From Pagrus major (lineage: Eukaryota; Chordata; Actinopteri; Spariformes; Sparidae): 64,000 nt of DNA. This document shows positions 34,442 to 47,500 of the stretch, piece by piece (position 1 is the first letter of the stretch; each line of letters begins with the position of its first letter). The notes under the pieces are model-generated. The model made no database searches. It saw only the letters and a program-made list of their open reading frames with translations, and was not told the origin of the DNA. The translations under genes were made by a program, and so were the position numbers. Where the stretch lies: the NCBI RefSeq assembly GCF_040436345.1, contig NC_133232.1:28273315-28337314 (forward strand), given 5' to 3'.

Positions 34442-37400
34442 TTAGCTGGGAGGATAGTAGCCCTGGTTGTAGTTCCAGGTGTTCTGGTAGCCGTAGCTGC
34501 CGTACTGCGGTTGCTGGAAAGAACCACAACAAACAGGTGATGATAAGTTTCACAGAGCATCTCAAACTGTTCTTTGTCAAAATGAACCCAACCTAACCCA
34601 ACTATAGAGTCGGTTTACTTTCAGTGAAACCATTTTAGATACATATGGACCCTGTTTTAGTTTACATAATATATAATTTGTAATAATAATTGTAACAACA
34701 GACCAGAATAAAGGTGCACTATGTAGTTTTGAGGAAGACATTGTAATCAGAAGAGAAAGATCTTTATTGACTGATTTATGCCTAAACAAACTAAACAAAC
34801 TCTCTTTGTTTTGATCACTGAATAAACAAACTGACCTTAAAGGACAACACAGTTTCATACTGTTTTACTTTGTTTATATTTGGCGGACCCTGCCACCTTT
34901 ATAGCTTCAAACAGTGATCTGTGGATCTCATTTTCCTCTGAGTATAGCTCGTTTGTTCAGTTATGGAAAAAATATTTTTGAGTTTGTATTATTACCTCAT
35001 TAATATTGTAACTATTTTAATTCTGAGTTTGAATTTATTCTCCAAAACTACACAGTGTGCCCTTGAAGGAAAAGTAAAAAGGTTCAGATAAAAATTTAAC
35101 AAGACAAAAGATAGAACACAAAATGTCAATATAAATAAATACAAATAAAAGGATAAAAACAATGAAAAAAAAAGACCACATCACATTAGACCAAATAAAT
35201 ATAAGAAGAAGAGCAATAAAAAAAGAAAACAATCTTTATGACTTTATGGACTCTGGTTTTCCTGCACCTCATTAAAGCAAACTTCCTCCTCATTCTTTCG
35301 CAGTGTTGGTTCATTTTTCATCAAAACAGCCATCTTCAGTTTTGAAAATATCGCCGTCTGTGTCAAAATCTCAAATCCTACCTGGTACCAGTTGCTGTAT
35401 CCTCCGTAGCCGGCCTGTGCGCTCACGTCTGCGCCCATCACAGGTGGAGGGGGTGTGGTGATGGGGACGTGCGGCATGGTAGGTGGGGCCGTTGCAGACA
35501 CGGCAACAGCAGAGCCGTCGTCACTTTTGCTCAGCTTCTCCGGGTCCTCATCCCTATAAATCACATTTTTACAAAACAGAAGCATGCATGATGTTCCCAT
35601 TCATTACTGATGTTACAATACTAACATGTACATACTTCATTTTCATACGTTGAACTCATGAATGGGTTTTTAAAGAAAATTTGATGTAGGAGCTGCAATT
35701 ATGTCAGTTTTCAAAATGTTGCTGACAGAATAACATTTAAAAGCTTTCAATTATTCTAATAGTGCTGAAAAAATCAGTGTAATAACTTGAAACCAGTCAG
35801 TCATACTAATTATGACGTTCTTTTATTTTTTTTTTACTTGATTAACTTTAAGCTGGTTCTTCCTCCCCCTCTCACCCGTTCTCTGCTCCTCTCTTTGTTC
35901 CACCGAGCTCCTGCAGCAGCTTCTGGTGCTCGTCGTACACAGACAGCACACTGTCGAGGACAGACACACAGTGAGGAACAAAAAGTCGATGAATGGTTTA
36001 CGTGACCCATTGGATTTAAGATATCTGCCAGTAAGACTGTTGTTGACCTCTGACCTCTGGATAGAGTTGCTGTAGTCCTCGGCGAACTGCAGGCCTCTCT
36101 GTGAGAAGAGGATCTTGGTGTCTGGGGTGAGGGGAGCTGCCAGGGCTCGGGTCACACACTCCTGCACCGCCTCAGCTGAGGCCCAGGGGTCCCCCGACAC
36201 CTCCAGCTCCAACAGGTTCATGTGTAGTTTATCGTTATCCTGAGGGAGGACACATAGCCAAACTAGATTCATTATGCGTCTTCAGTACAGAGTCTTGGCA
36301 ATTTTAATTTGCTAGTACCACACAAAGTAAATGGGATCTGAGTCATAGTGTTCAGCATATCATATTTTTATTTATTTATGTGAAAAAACTATCGACCATC
36401 TTGTGGAGCAAAGTCTCCTCTAGGCGGATCACATTCGTGTTATGGTTGAGAGTGACCGTAAAATAAAACACGCCCGCCCTGCTGTTGCTACACTACAGTC
36501 TCTATTCCTCACTGATTTTTCGTGGATTTTGAAAAAAAAAAAAACTCTCATTTAAGACTTGTATTTCAGAATTGTTGTGGTGGATTTATATCTGTGACTC
36601 CTTCCTGAAAAATAAAGAAATTCCAGCGACTGGTACGTAAATTGTCTCATAGAAAATGAGCAGGATTTTGCAGCTGAACTACACCGACATTCTTTAACTT
36701 TTAAATTAAAAGTTTTTTGGACGAGAAGATGAGAGGGCTTTGATCAAAAGCCTGTGATTTTCATATTAGCTGAAATATTTGCGGCTGTTAGTAACTTTTC
36801 TCACCGGACTGATCTCCAACGCCTCCTGTAACACCCTGCGGGCTCTGCTCGGGTTCCTGCCCAGTTTCAGCAGCAGACGAGCCAGCTTGATGGAGTAGAA
36901 GGCGTGTAGCGTGGGCTTCTCTTTGGATTCGGCCACCGCCTCCCGCAGCAAGGCCTCTGATTGGTCCAGCTGGCCCGCTCGTCTCTCTAAAGCCGCCCTG
37001 CGAAGACGGACCACTGCCAACCCTGGTAGGGTTTTCTCCAGAGCCTCCAGCACTCGCCGGGCCTCGGTTAGGTCACCTGATGGAGAGGATGAAGGAGTTT
37101 TAATGAGTGGGGTGGATGCAAAATATGGAGAGAAGCCTCTAATCGTTTCCTTAAAAGGACTCTGATGTGAAGTTTTGAGGCTTACTCCATTTTTAGAAAG
37201 ATACCCTGTGTGTAATGAAGTAATATTTTTCCATGTTTCGTTTGTTCTGTTGCACGTTGAAGCGCAAGATACACTGTCCTGCAGATGGTTTTTACACTAT
37301 TCCACTGATCTACATGCAGCTGTAATGCACCAAGAAACACGGACTGATTGAGGATTGAGATTGAGAAGAATGTTGATCAGTGTTCCAAAAGCTGAAGAAG

Positions 37401-40400
37401 ATCCACAAATATCTTGTTTTGTCCACATTCCAAAGATATTCAGTTTATTATCAGTGTGTTCAGTGTGTTGTGTCGTACCGTGCCTCTCCTCGAAGGTGGC
37501 CCAGTGCATGTGGATGTTGGGTTTGTACGTCAGGTGGACCTCACAGGCTCGTTTGTAAATCGCCCGAGCCTCGTCCACACTCTGCAACTCCAGGTACTGA
37601 GTGTACTGATCGACACATACACACGGGACATTAATACACACTGAAATATGCTCTTGTGTATTCTTTCTCTAAATTTTAGTCACACACAAACACCCTGTTC
37701 TCCTCACCCTGGTCCAGAACTCCTCATACAGAGCGCAGGCGATCAGGCAGCGCTCGAAGAGGATTCTAACCCTGTGGTCGTCACGGGCAACCGCAGCATC
37801 CTCTGGTGCTTCTTGAGGCTGTGCTGTGACCTCCGACCCCTCTGTGGCTGCCTGGTTTGGATCTAATCGGAGAAAATGGTGTCAGAGCTGTGGACGCTTT
37901 AGACAGTAACACAGATGTCTAGAATCACTATTATAACGTTGACAGCGGGCAGTATCTTCACATAGTCACCTTGGTCGGAGTCTTTGGAGTCGATGCTCAG
38001 CTGAGCGATCTCCCAATCCAGGTAGGAGTGCCAGGCCCGCAGCTGGAGACGGTCGAGTGGCTTAACGTGGAAGTACGGACGTTTAATCTACAGATCAGAG
38101 AAAAAAAAAAAGATTCAGTTTCTGAGGTAGAAAGTGATGAAAGACCAATAATTATAAACAGAGACAACAGAATATTTACAAGAAAATAGAAACTAACGCT
38201 GAATCAATTCCTGTAAAACCCAAAACAATAACATTAAAGGATACTTGGGATAACTTAACATGAAATAACATTAAGAAGGGTTGGCAGATATGTCCCAAAA
38301 AAATAAATATCATGATCTATTTAATCACCAATCCAGAAACTATGCAATCTTTTTTCTCAAACTTGAAATGCCTTGCAGAAGATTATCAGCAGACTTGAAA
38401 TTGTTTATGAATTTCTCCATTTGCACAATTAAAACACAATATTGCTTTAAAGATTGTTCTGTTTTGGCACAAGAATCATGAATACTGTCTTCAGCCTTGT
38501 GCACACAGGCATATTGAGAATTTGCCTGAATGAGAGAGTGAGGGAAAGCACAAAAAGTTTAGAGAGAAATCATAAACTAACAGAGTTGAGTAGGAAGAGA
38601 AACTCACAGCGTCTTCAAAGTGCCATCTCTTGCGGACTTCTCCCTCGTTGTCCTGGTAAACTTTGTCCCTGTGAAGAAGCACCTGTTCCCTGATCTTCTG
38701 CATCAATTCCTCCTGGACACAAAATCATAAAAATAATCTCTTTAATTTACATCTCATTTGTATCTAAATTTAAAACGTGTCATTACTCTGAAATCCTGTC
38801 AGGGTTGAATGTGTTACTCACCGTGTCTGTGCCCTCGGGTGTGGCGGGCTCTTCCTCCCCCGGCGGCCTCTCCTCCTCCTCCTCCTGGGCTTGTTCGGCA
38901 CGCTCCGCCTTCTGACTCTGACGGCACGACGCCCTCAGCTCCTCGTACTCCTCCGGGGGGAGAATCTCTTTGGGCTCTTGGCTGTTGAGGTGTTCCTTGA
39001 ACCTGACGGAGAGGGCGGGCGGGAGAAGATGGAGCAGGACGCATAAAGAGATTAATGGAAGAAGAAAAGAGCGAGAAATTGAGAAAGGCAAAGATGAGTC
39101 TTTCCTCAATACGATTTTGATTGGTCTGATCTTACTTGTCGTAGTGTGTGTTGTAAAGCTGGGTGGGGACTTTGAGGACTCTGTCCAGTACAGCCGTTGC
39201 GTTCTTCATGTTCCCCTGCTCTTTCTCCCACTCGATATAAAGATCCCAAAGCCGGTCCGAGTGGAAGTCCAGACCTGCTGCCTGAACCGCATCCTCAAAC
39301 ACTCTGCGGGTTGGAAAACAACTTTCACTTTTTCGTTGTATTCTCTCTTCTTTTATCTGTGCTACCATGCAAGAGGTGAACTGGCAGCTTTTAAATGTGT
39401 GTGTGAATGTTAATCTACCTGCGAATCCGCACGGGCGACTCGGGCAGGTTCATGTCCAGTGTTCCCAGCAGCAGATTGATGTAGTGGATCCACAGATCTA
39501 CACTCAGAGGGATCACCTGCAGACCCTGGATGCACACCTGACACAACACACCACAAACGTGATCATAAGCTCATAAAAACCTGTGGAAAACACTTCTTTA
39601 ATGCACATCTAATTGTGGCTACTTTCTCTCCCGTTGTACCTCCTCTGCTTTGTCGTTGTACCCGGCGCGGCGCTCCAGATCGGCAAATTTCTTCCAGTAG
39701 CCGTAGCAGAGCGGGTAGCGGACGAGGAAGGCCTCGAGCGCTCTGCGGGATGCTGTGACATGACTCTGAGAAGAGAAGAGAAATATTATACCCTACAGCT
39801 TCCAGACCTGCATGGTTTGTGGCCTCATGGGGGCGACAAAAGTCAATGCACAAATGCAACACACACACACACAAACACACCTCTTGCTCGCAGTACTGCA
39901 GCAGGTCAGTCCAGCTGGTGAAGTCTTGTGGATTGTCGTGGGCGGCCTTCCAAAGACGCTCAAAGTCGGCAGGCAGCTCTCCCTCCTCGTCTTCTGCAGC
40001 CGGGGGCATGGAGAAGGACTCAGGGTGGGGGCCTACGGGGGGTTCAGGGGCTTCAGGGGCCTCATGGACCTCAGAAGCACTGCCATTCTCTTCTGACATC
40101 TTCACCACCTCAGTCGGAGGCGATGCAGGAGCCTCAGAGGCCTCCATAGCTACAGAGGGGGAATATCGAAGGTAAATTTGTCAGTCTCATAACAGAAGTG
40201 AACTGTACAGGTAAGCCTCTGTTGTTCACTAACACTTATCACAATAACTTCAGACATTTTCCGTGAAGCTTCAAGGAACATTACAAAAGCAAGAAAAATG
40301 TTACAGTCAACGTTTTTTAACAAATCTTCATCTTTTGGATCAAAATCAAGATCGTCCTAAACAGAAAGTGAAAGTTGTTGTGTCTCGACTTTAAACCTTT

Positions 40401-41807
40401 ACCTTTCTTAAACGTTCCCCTTAAGTTGCTTTATTTTCTTAAGGTGTGGTGGCTAGAGCTTGAATTGATTAATTGGTCCTTTTTGAAGCAAAAATGTCAC
40501 ATATTTTTTTCTTAAATGTAATAATTTCCTGCTTTTCTTTGTCATTTATGATATTAAATGAAGAGTATTTGGGTTTTGGACTGTTGGTTGGACAAAAGCA
40601 ACTTAATAAAAGCAACTTAAAGATGTCACTTTGGACTCTGTGCTGAGGATTTTCTCTTCTTTTGTTTGACATTTGATTGAACCTTTAATCACGAAACTAA
40701 TGGGCAGATTAATCAATAATGAAAACAATCGTTCGTTGCAGCCCTCGTGGTGGCAAAAGAAAGACAGAGACTTGAGTGCTGCCGTTTTCTTTTTCGCTGT
40801 CTTAGTTTGTAAATGATAAAGACAAGCAAAACTACAGAGGCAGTGAATATACTCTGTTTGTTTGGGGGGATGATGACATCTAGCTGTTTTTTTCCTTCTA
40901 AAAATTCTATGAACCTCTACAGGAAACAGTTATTGGCCGCATGAATGTAATGTGATGTAATTCATTAACTTTACAGATTCTCTGCTTCCTGTACAGTTTT
41001 GGGAACAAGGGCCATGATGTCCTAAACAACAACAACAACCATGTGTGAAAACCCCAAACGTTTGCATGTGCAGACTCAGATGTAAAAACAATCTCGCAGT
41101 AAATCAATCACAGACTGTAAGCAGTGCTCTGATTTTAGGCTTCCAGTCAAATCCATATAGGTTGTGGTTTGACTGATGTAGAGATTACTTTGAGCAGTCA
41201 TACCAATAATGCAGCTGAAAATGTAAGTACACTAACTATTACCAGCAGCCTGTGATCCACACATGACTAAAACATCCAACAAAACAAGAACAAAGTCGCT
41301 ATTTCTCGGCTTTTATTCTTAAAACACCTGTTTACACCTGCAGAGGTGTGTTTCATTCATACAAAGCTCAGTACACAGAGTACAAACGGGGCTGACTTCA
41401 CTACATCTGAATTGTTATTAACATTATTCAACTAAATTGTGACGAAACGCGATAAGTAGCCGCGAGGCACGTATTCAAAAACAGGACAGTAAGTGGATTA
41501 AAGTTAGTGAGCAGAACACTGTGCTGTTTCGTGGTGTGTTGAAATCACGTTAGCCTAGCCTAGCTTGTCATGCCTGTCCTTAAAACAGGTGCAATCGGCG
41601 GCGTTATTTAAAATCCCTGCAGATGAATGAAAAGTTCAACGATATCTGTGAAAAGACGAAACTGTGTATAATAAATTCATTAACGTTAATGAAACTACCT
41701 GAAGACTCTTCGAGCTCCCCGTTGCCGCTCATCTCCTCACAGCCTTCCGCCGCCATGATGGAAAACGTCGCGTTTACGTCATTCATGCGCGACAACACGG
41801 CGTCCAT
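34442..41807 (-). CDS. prpf39: Pre-mRNA-processing factor 39
   Basis: This nuclear HAT-repeat protein associates with U1 snRNP and helps 5' splice site recognition. Coding exons in transcript order are 41699-41807, 39881-40149, 39640-39765, 39419-39537, 39136-39303, 38822-39002, 38608-38712, 37970-38087, 37708-37862, 37479-37605, 36805-37076, 36055-36239, 35876-35950, 35382-35553 and 34442-34513. Phases agree throughout and give 750 residues from the first ATG, or 733 from the ATG at 41756 (MAAEG). An acidic, Pro-rich N-terminus is followed by HAT repeats from about residue 100 ([67 protein letters not shown]). The C-terminal Tyr-rich tail ends [17 protein letters not shown], like human. Human PRPF39 is shorter (about 669), mainly in acidic linkers. 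Some fish carry more than one prpf39 gene, and which copy this is stays open. Confidence 0.93.
34710..35064. repeat. MITE-like element, family A copy 2
   Basis: The left end AAAGGTGCACTATGTAGTTT is mirrored by AAACTACACAGTGTGCCCTT at the right. It is the most complete of the three family A copies (about 355 bp) and is inverted relative to copy 1. It lies in the last intron of prpf39. Confidence 0.8.
37384..37470. repeat. Fragment of the GGGCTGCAAC element
   Basis: The segment ATCTTGTTTTGTCCACATTC followed by AAAGATATTCAGTTTA matches the interior of the element at 56048-56367. Only this internal piece is present, in a prpf39 intron. Confidence 0.6.
40453..40745. repeat. GGGCTGCAAC element, degraded copy
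   Basis: The right end, reverse-complemented, reads GAGGGCTGCAACGAACGATT, the characteristic terminus of this family. It continues as TTTTCATTATTGATTAATCT. The other end is degraded (TAGAGCTTGAATTGATTAAT). It lies in prpf39 intron 1, in opposite orientation to the copies at 53.2, 56.0 and 63.3 kb. Confidence 0.65.
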
Positions 41808-41988
41808 GCTCAGCTGTCACGAAAACACAACAAATTTATTATTTTGTATATAATAAGCCGATGGTTTGGCACGGAGACTGTGGTAATCAATCCTGGAAAT
41901 CTTTTTGAAATTTAAATGTACTTTCTTGTTGCCAGGTGTTCATTTTCTAATGACTCTTAGGGTTTGTATGTTATATTAACTTTAAATC

Positions 41989-42713
41989 TTATGGAAGGCC
42001 ATTTCCGCCAGTTAAAGAAGGAAAAAATAACAAATACTTTTATGAGATTATAAAAGAAAAGAAATTATAAAAAATTGAAATTAACAGATTACAATTTCCA
42101 GTCTAAATTATAGACACATAGTCAAATATGAGCTAAAAAGTCAAAATTATGAAATAGAAAGTCATGAATATGATTTAATAACTCGACATTATGAGATTAA
42201 AGTCATATTGATGAGATGAAAAGGCAAAGTTATGAGATGAGAAGTCGTAAATATGAGATAAAAAATTTGAATTATGAGATTGAAATTGAAATCATGACAG
42301 AGTCACGAATATGATAGAAAGTCAATTATGAGATAATGAATGAGCTAAAAAGTCAAAATTATGAGCTAAAAAGTCATGAATATGAGATAAAAGGTCGACA
42401 TTTTTAGATAAAATTCATAAATATGAGATAAAAGGTTGACATTTTTAGATAAAAAGTCATAAATATGAGGTAGAAGTCGTGAATATGAGATCAAAAGTAA
42501 TGAACATGAGATAAAAGGTTGAGATTTTGAGATCAAATACAAAATTATTAGATTCAAAATCATAATTATGGGATAAATAGTTGAAATTATGAGATACAAT
42601 TTGTCTTTTTATCTCATAATTGTGACCTACCATGAGAATTTTGTCTTTTAAAATCATGGCTATGTTTTCATCAAATCTTTTTATTTAAACTGGCAAAAAT
42701 GGGTTTCCATAAT
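41989..42713. repeat. Minisatellite-bearing inverted-repeat element, copy 2
   Basis: The left end TTATGGAAGGCCATTTCCGC continues as CAGTTAAA. It is mirrored at the right by TTTAAACTGGCAAAAATGGG continuing as TTTCCATAA. Between them lie about 25 degenerate copies of a roughly 21-bp unit such as AAAAGTCATAAATATGAGAT. Copy 1 at 26222-26545 has the same unit and right end. It lies upstream of prpf39. Confidence 0.75.
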
Positions 42714-44516
42714 ATCTCAACCTTGTAGTAAAAAAGTTATTGAAACAAAGTCATACAAGTACAGCATTTGTCCACATGTAATTATTTACATATTCCCTCT
42801 TTGTGAACAAAGGACTTCTAAGGGAAACCTTTTCAGATTCCTGTAAAGAAACCATGGGCACACCCACAACATCAATTTTTAATATTTCTGCTTGTTTAAA
42901 GATAAAGAAAGGCCCTGAAAAGATGGCACAATGTCTAAAGAAGATCCAACAATTAATAATAATCATTTACATTCTCTACTAGTCCAAGACTTCACTAAGT
43001 TATTACCTCCTGAGATGTGACTGTGACAAATGTCTAGAAAACACAATGAATACAGACAACAGACGTCTCATTAATGAGAGAAACGTAGTAAGGAAGGAAC
43101 TCTTAACTTAATTCAATCAAAACCAAACACTTCTTTCACATTTGGTCAACTTTATTTTCACTTGGTCTCATCTTTTAGTAGTACATCTGACAACTTTGAT
43201 TGACAGCTGAAGTCTTTTTCCTTCACTTCCGTTTTCCACCAATTCAAGCCATCACCAACAAAACTGAAGCAACATGTACATTTATAATCATAAAAACAAT
43301 CAAGGAGACAAACTCATAGAACAAAACTCCTAAAAAGGCCCAATGATTTGACTTGTCAGGACTCCAGAGTCTCCAGAGAATCATTTGAAAGTTCACGACT
43401 GCTCGGTGTCATTAAGGATTTACTTTCGTATAAACCAGCAGAAATGGATATCTGCTAGTGAAACACCTTTCAAGAATTAAATCGGACCTGTTCGTTAAGC
43501 TCCAAACGACACTCCGGAAATTCTAGACAGTCCCGACATCTAGTAAACACATGAAAGTCTAAACATCTTTTAAGTTCTCACTTCCTCAAGTGCATTAAAA
43601 ATAATCTAGTAAACGACGCTGAGAAAAAGGACTCGATAAAAGAAAGAAAGCACATCGACAGGATGATCCACAAACACCAGTGGTTTAGTCCCCTGAAGCG
43701 ATTCCCCAGTTGCAAAGTTTCTTCCAAAGAATAGCTGAAAATCCCCTCTCGGTGCAGCAGTCACCCGACCTGATCGCTCCCACTGTGAAGCGATGATAAT
43801 GAATCAAACTCATCACTGACGTTCTCTGGGAGAGGCTAAACAGGAATTAACGTGCCATGACGATTTTCTTTTGACTTTGTGGCAGAGCCGCAGGATGAAT
43901 TGATTGTTGGCAGGCTCCCCCCAAATATATGAAATGTGGCAGAAGTAAAGACGGTCGAGCTCTTAGCTGATTGAAGTGCTTTGTTTATAGAAGGGATGGA
44001 ATGATTTTTATCAGAAACAGATCGAGGGAATCACCAGCAGGTGGAGCATGTGCTTTGAATGTGAACCTTCATTTTGAAATCACAGTGATCTTTCTTCGGA
44101 GGGAGACAGGATGGACGATTAAAAAAACAAAGAGTGTCTGAATGTTTTCTCCTCAACCCCACAGATTCATTACAATGACGTGATTCGAGTTGCTCAGTTG
44201 CCATCTATCTGAATAACCTGACAAACAGAATTATCTATCTAGCAGTAACCATTCTTGTTAGGTTTTACAGTGTGACTGAACATAAGAAGGACATGGCAGA
44301 GACGTTACGTGGCTCAGCTCGACTAACAGGTCTACATGGGTTTATGCATGTGTGTGTGTTTTAATGCGTTTATGTTCTTTATTTTCCACGGTGGCTATCC
44401 TGTTGTCTTTGCTTTAGTTAGTCGTAGGCATCAGCCCTCCTTTCTCGCCCTCTCTGTTCAGTCCAGTTCAGTCATTTTCTCCTCCTGCTCCTCCTCATTG
44501 TCTCCCATCTCCATGG
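42714..44516. other. ganab 3' UTR and prpf39 upstream region
   Basis: No coding sequence was recognised. Minus-strand AATAAA hexamers at 44378-44383 and 43151-43156 are candidate ends for the ganab transcript. The actual UTR length is unknown. Confidence 0.45.
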
Positions 44517-47500
44517 TTACTGAAGTGTGACAGACCAGTCTACCCCTGCGTTCATGCCGGGCTTGCGGAGCGTCAACATGGACATTGAGGCGTCGAATTC
44601 AAACTCCACCTGGCTCTCCTGACCACCTGCAGGACAGAAGAAGAGACAGTCAGTGAGAGAGAAAAGAGTGACAATCTCATCTCAGACAAGAATCAGAAAA
44701 TCTCACACTCAGGATCAGTGTTGGGGGTAATCACTTTTCAGGAGTCATTACTTTGTTGTGGTAACGGGTAACGTAACACGTTAGTTTTGCAATTAAAGTA
44801 ATACGTATTTTAGTTATGTTTTCAAACAAGTAATCCGTCACTGTAAGGCTGAAGATATACTTGCAGCTGGATGTCTGCGCGAATATGTGGTTCAACAGCC
44901 AGTGTATCTCCGGCCTTACAAGTTTCACTGCATTTCCCGGTTTCTTTTGTTTCCACAAAAAATAAAGACAAATCACTGATGCATTTGCACTGTTTGTGTT
45001 TCTCTCCTACGTCTTGGCAAGCGTAAGCAGCCACCTGTGGATGTGTAAGTGTGGTTGTGTAGGCTACGTGAGCCTGCGTTTCTTGTTTTCAAAGCGGCAG
45101 CCGCATAAAATGTATCCCTCGGCTAAGTTTGCTGTCTGATTGTTGGCAGCCAAAAAGCAGCTGTTACACGCCAGGTACCCTTGGTTTCAGTTTCCTTTCA
45201 TGAACATTAAGTGATTCGTTCATTTTCATTTCAGTTGAAAGGCAAAATAAAGACCAGTAGTCCTTATGCTGAATAAAGAAAGAAATTCAAAGACATTTTC
45301 TAAAAAAAAAGGTCACACTTGAACTTCTCCAAACCTGGGGGGCTCAAATGCGCACAAAGTTCAGTCGTCCACACAAAATGGCTTAATTTAAAAGCACATT
45401 CAGTGTTATACCTCGAGGAAGTGTGATCTGGCAGCAGTTGACTTGTTCGTACATGAACAGCTAAAAATAAAGTAACATGAGAAGCCGTGATAATATTCAT
45501 GAGTAATAAATCATCAGGCTCTCCTTTTCCTATGACCTGTATGAACACTATTTACTTTAGCACAAAGAGAGGCACAGATACACTTACACACTGCTTTAGT
45601 CACTGTAAAAAGAGAAGATTAAAAACTATTTCTACATCCTTCTCTTGAACTTTGTTCACATGAATTCGATTTAAGTTAATGGGAAGATTGTTCAATTGTA
45701 TTCAATACTATCTAATGTCAGCTCAAACCTACTGAGCAGCATTCAGTCTCAAAATAAATCAACCTGTGAGAATTGACATGAGACAGATGTTGTTATGTCA
45801 CTCACCAGCAGTCTTAAGAGTAACCTTGCTGGGCTTACTGGCTCCCAGTATGATAATGCGTTCGATCCAGGAGCGGGTAGAAAACTGGGCATCCGGAGCC
45901 ATGTTACTGTGGACCAGGCAGAGACATGGATTTAATATTTAAGAGGTTTTACAAAATTAAAATTATACAGTAACACTATAATAAAAGAGGCAGGTTTTCT
46001 TAAATGAGAGATATTATTCATCACTCACACAGAGGAGAGGATGTTTTTGGCGAAGGAAAGCTTCCTGAGGATGAACTCCTTCTTTTCATAGTTGAAGGTG
46101 TGGCCATCGTCTATGTAGAGCTCGCCCTCTGCAGTTCTCTGTCAGACAAAACAAAAATGAAAGGTCAGAACTTCATGGAAGACAATCGCACTTGCAAACA
46201 TATCAAAATAGCAGTGGGTGACGGTTGGCTCTTGTAGCCGTCATAGTGGTTTGTGCAATTGACTTACCTGGGGGTTAAGAGCCACGTGTAGAGTGTAGGG
46301 ATCGTGCTCCATGCAGGTGGAAGACCTGCGAACTCGTAGCTTCCTGGGAATAATGGAGCCGCCACGCTGGAACACAGGGATCTTAAAAGAAAGAGAGCGC
46401 TCCATATTAAAACAAGAGGAACAATAAAAACTATGAAAGAATGTGGAAGGCCTCGAACTGAAGGAGTTTGTGATTGTAGGTGAAATCATTGAACGGGCAT
46501 CTTAGTGTCTTACAGAGCTCATGGTGACAGGAATGTAAAGGTTCTGGGCTCCATTGTGCTTCTGGAAGGTGTGGACGTCAAACCAAAGCTGAGGAACACA
46601 CACAAGTTCAGAAAAGGTTTCATCAAGACAAAGAACTCCTGAGTGTTGTTACTGACACAGTCGGTGCAGAAAGATGAGTAACTGTGTTCTCTTACCTCAT
46701 CTTTGCCAGGCAGGTAGGCGGTGACTCCCCTGGCTCCCTCCTCAGTAACCGGGTGCACCAACAAGTCTCTCCCTGCAGGACAGTTGAGTCACATCAGCGA
46801 GTCTGATACTCGTTTTGAATCACTCCTGCCTCACTAATGCCTGATATTCAGGTTTTCATTCTAGTTTGTCCGCTAGTAACTCGGCTGTTTCCACAATAAA
46901 CAGACATGATCCACACCCAACACATCATCAGTTTCACAACAATATCTGCAGTGCAACAGATCTGGAGAACTCGGCTGAGATTTTGCATTTAATTAAATCG
47001 ATAATTGGAGGCTAGTTTTAACATCAGACATTGAGGTTTTTAAGTAGATTCGTATCTAAAGTCATAAACAGATCTCTTGGAACAAAGCACATTAGAGTTT
47101 TAATGTTCTGTGTCTCACCGATCAAGAACTCGTCATCGATAGCAAAGGTAGCAGGATCCTGAGGATACTCCAGCCACAGAGGTCTGCAACAGAGATACAA
47201 GTGTCAGCTGAGTGACATGAATGCACAACATTTTTATATGTATGAAAGGGGTAAATGTGAGGATATTCACCAAATCTCCCGATTTTGGTAATCGGGATAT
47301 TGCGACCAGAGTGTTTTTATCATGATCTGCAGTAAAATCTTATATTCTCCCGTCCCCACTCAACACCACAGGAAAGACGACATGAAAGAGACACAAACAC
47401 AAATGGTGTTTCTTCGAGTCCTCACCTCATGATGGGCTGTCCAGTCTGGTGTGCTTGGTAGAACTGCTGGTACCAGTAAGGCAGGAGGGTGTAGCGCTGG

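Noticed and set aside
34442-41807. Search for a SNORD127-like box C/D RNA in prpf39 introns, as human PRPF39 hosts one
   Set aside because: No intron examined showed a TGATGA box followed at suitable spacing by CTGA with flanking complementarity; it was not found by eye.
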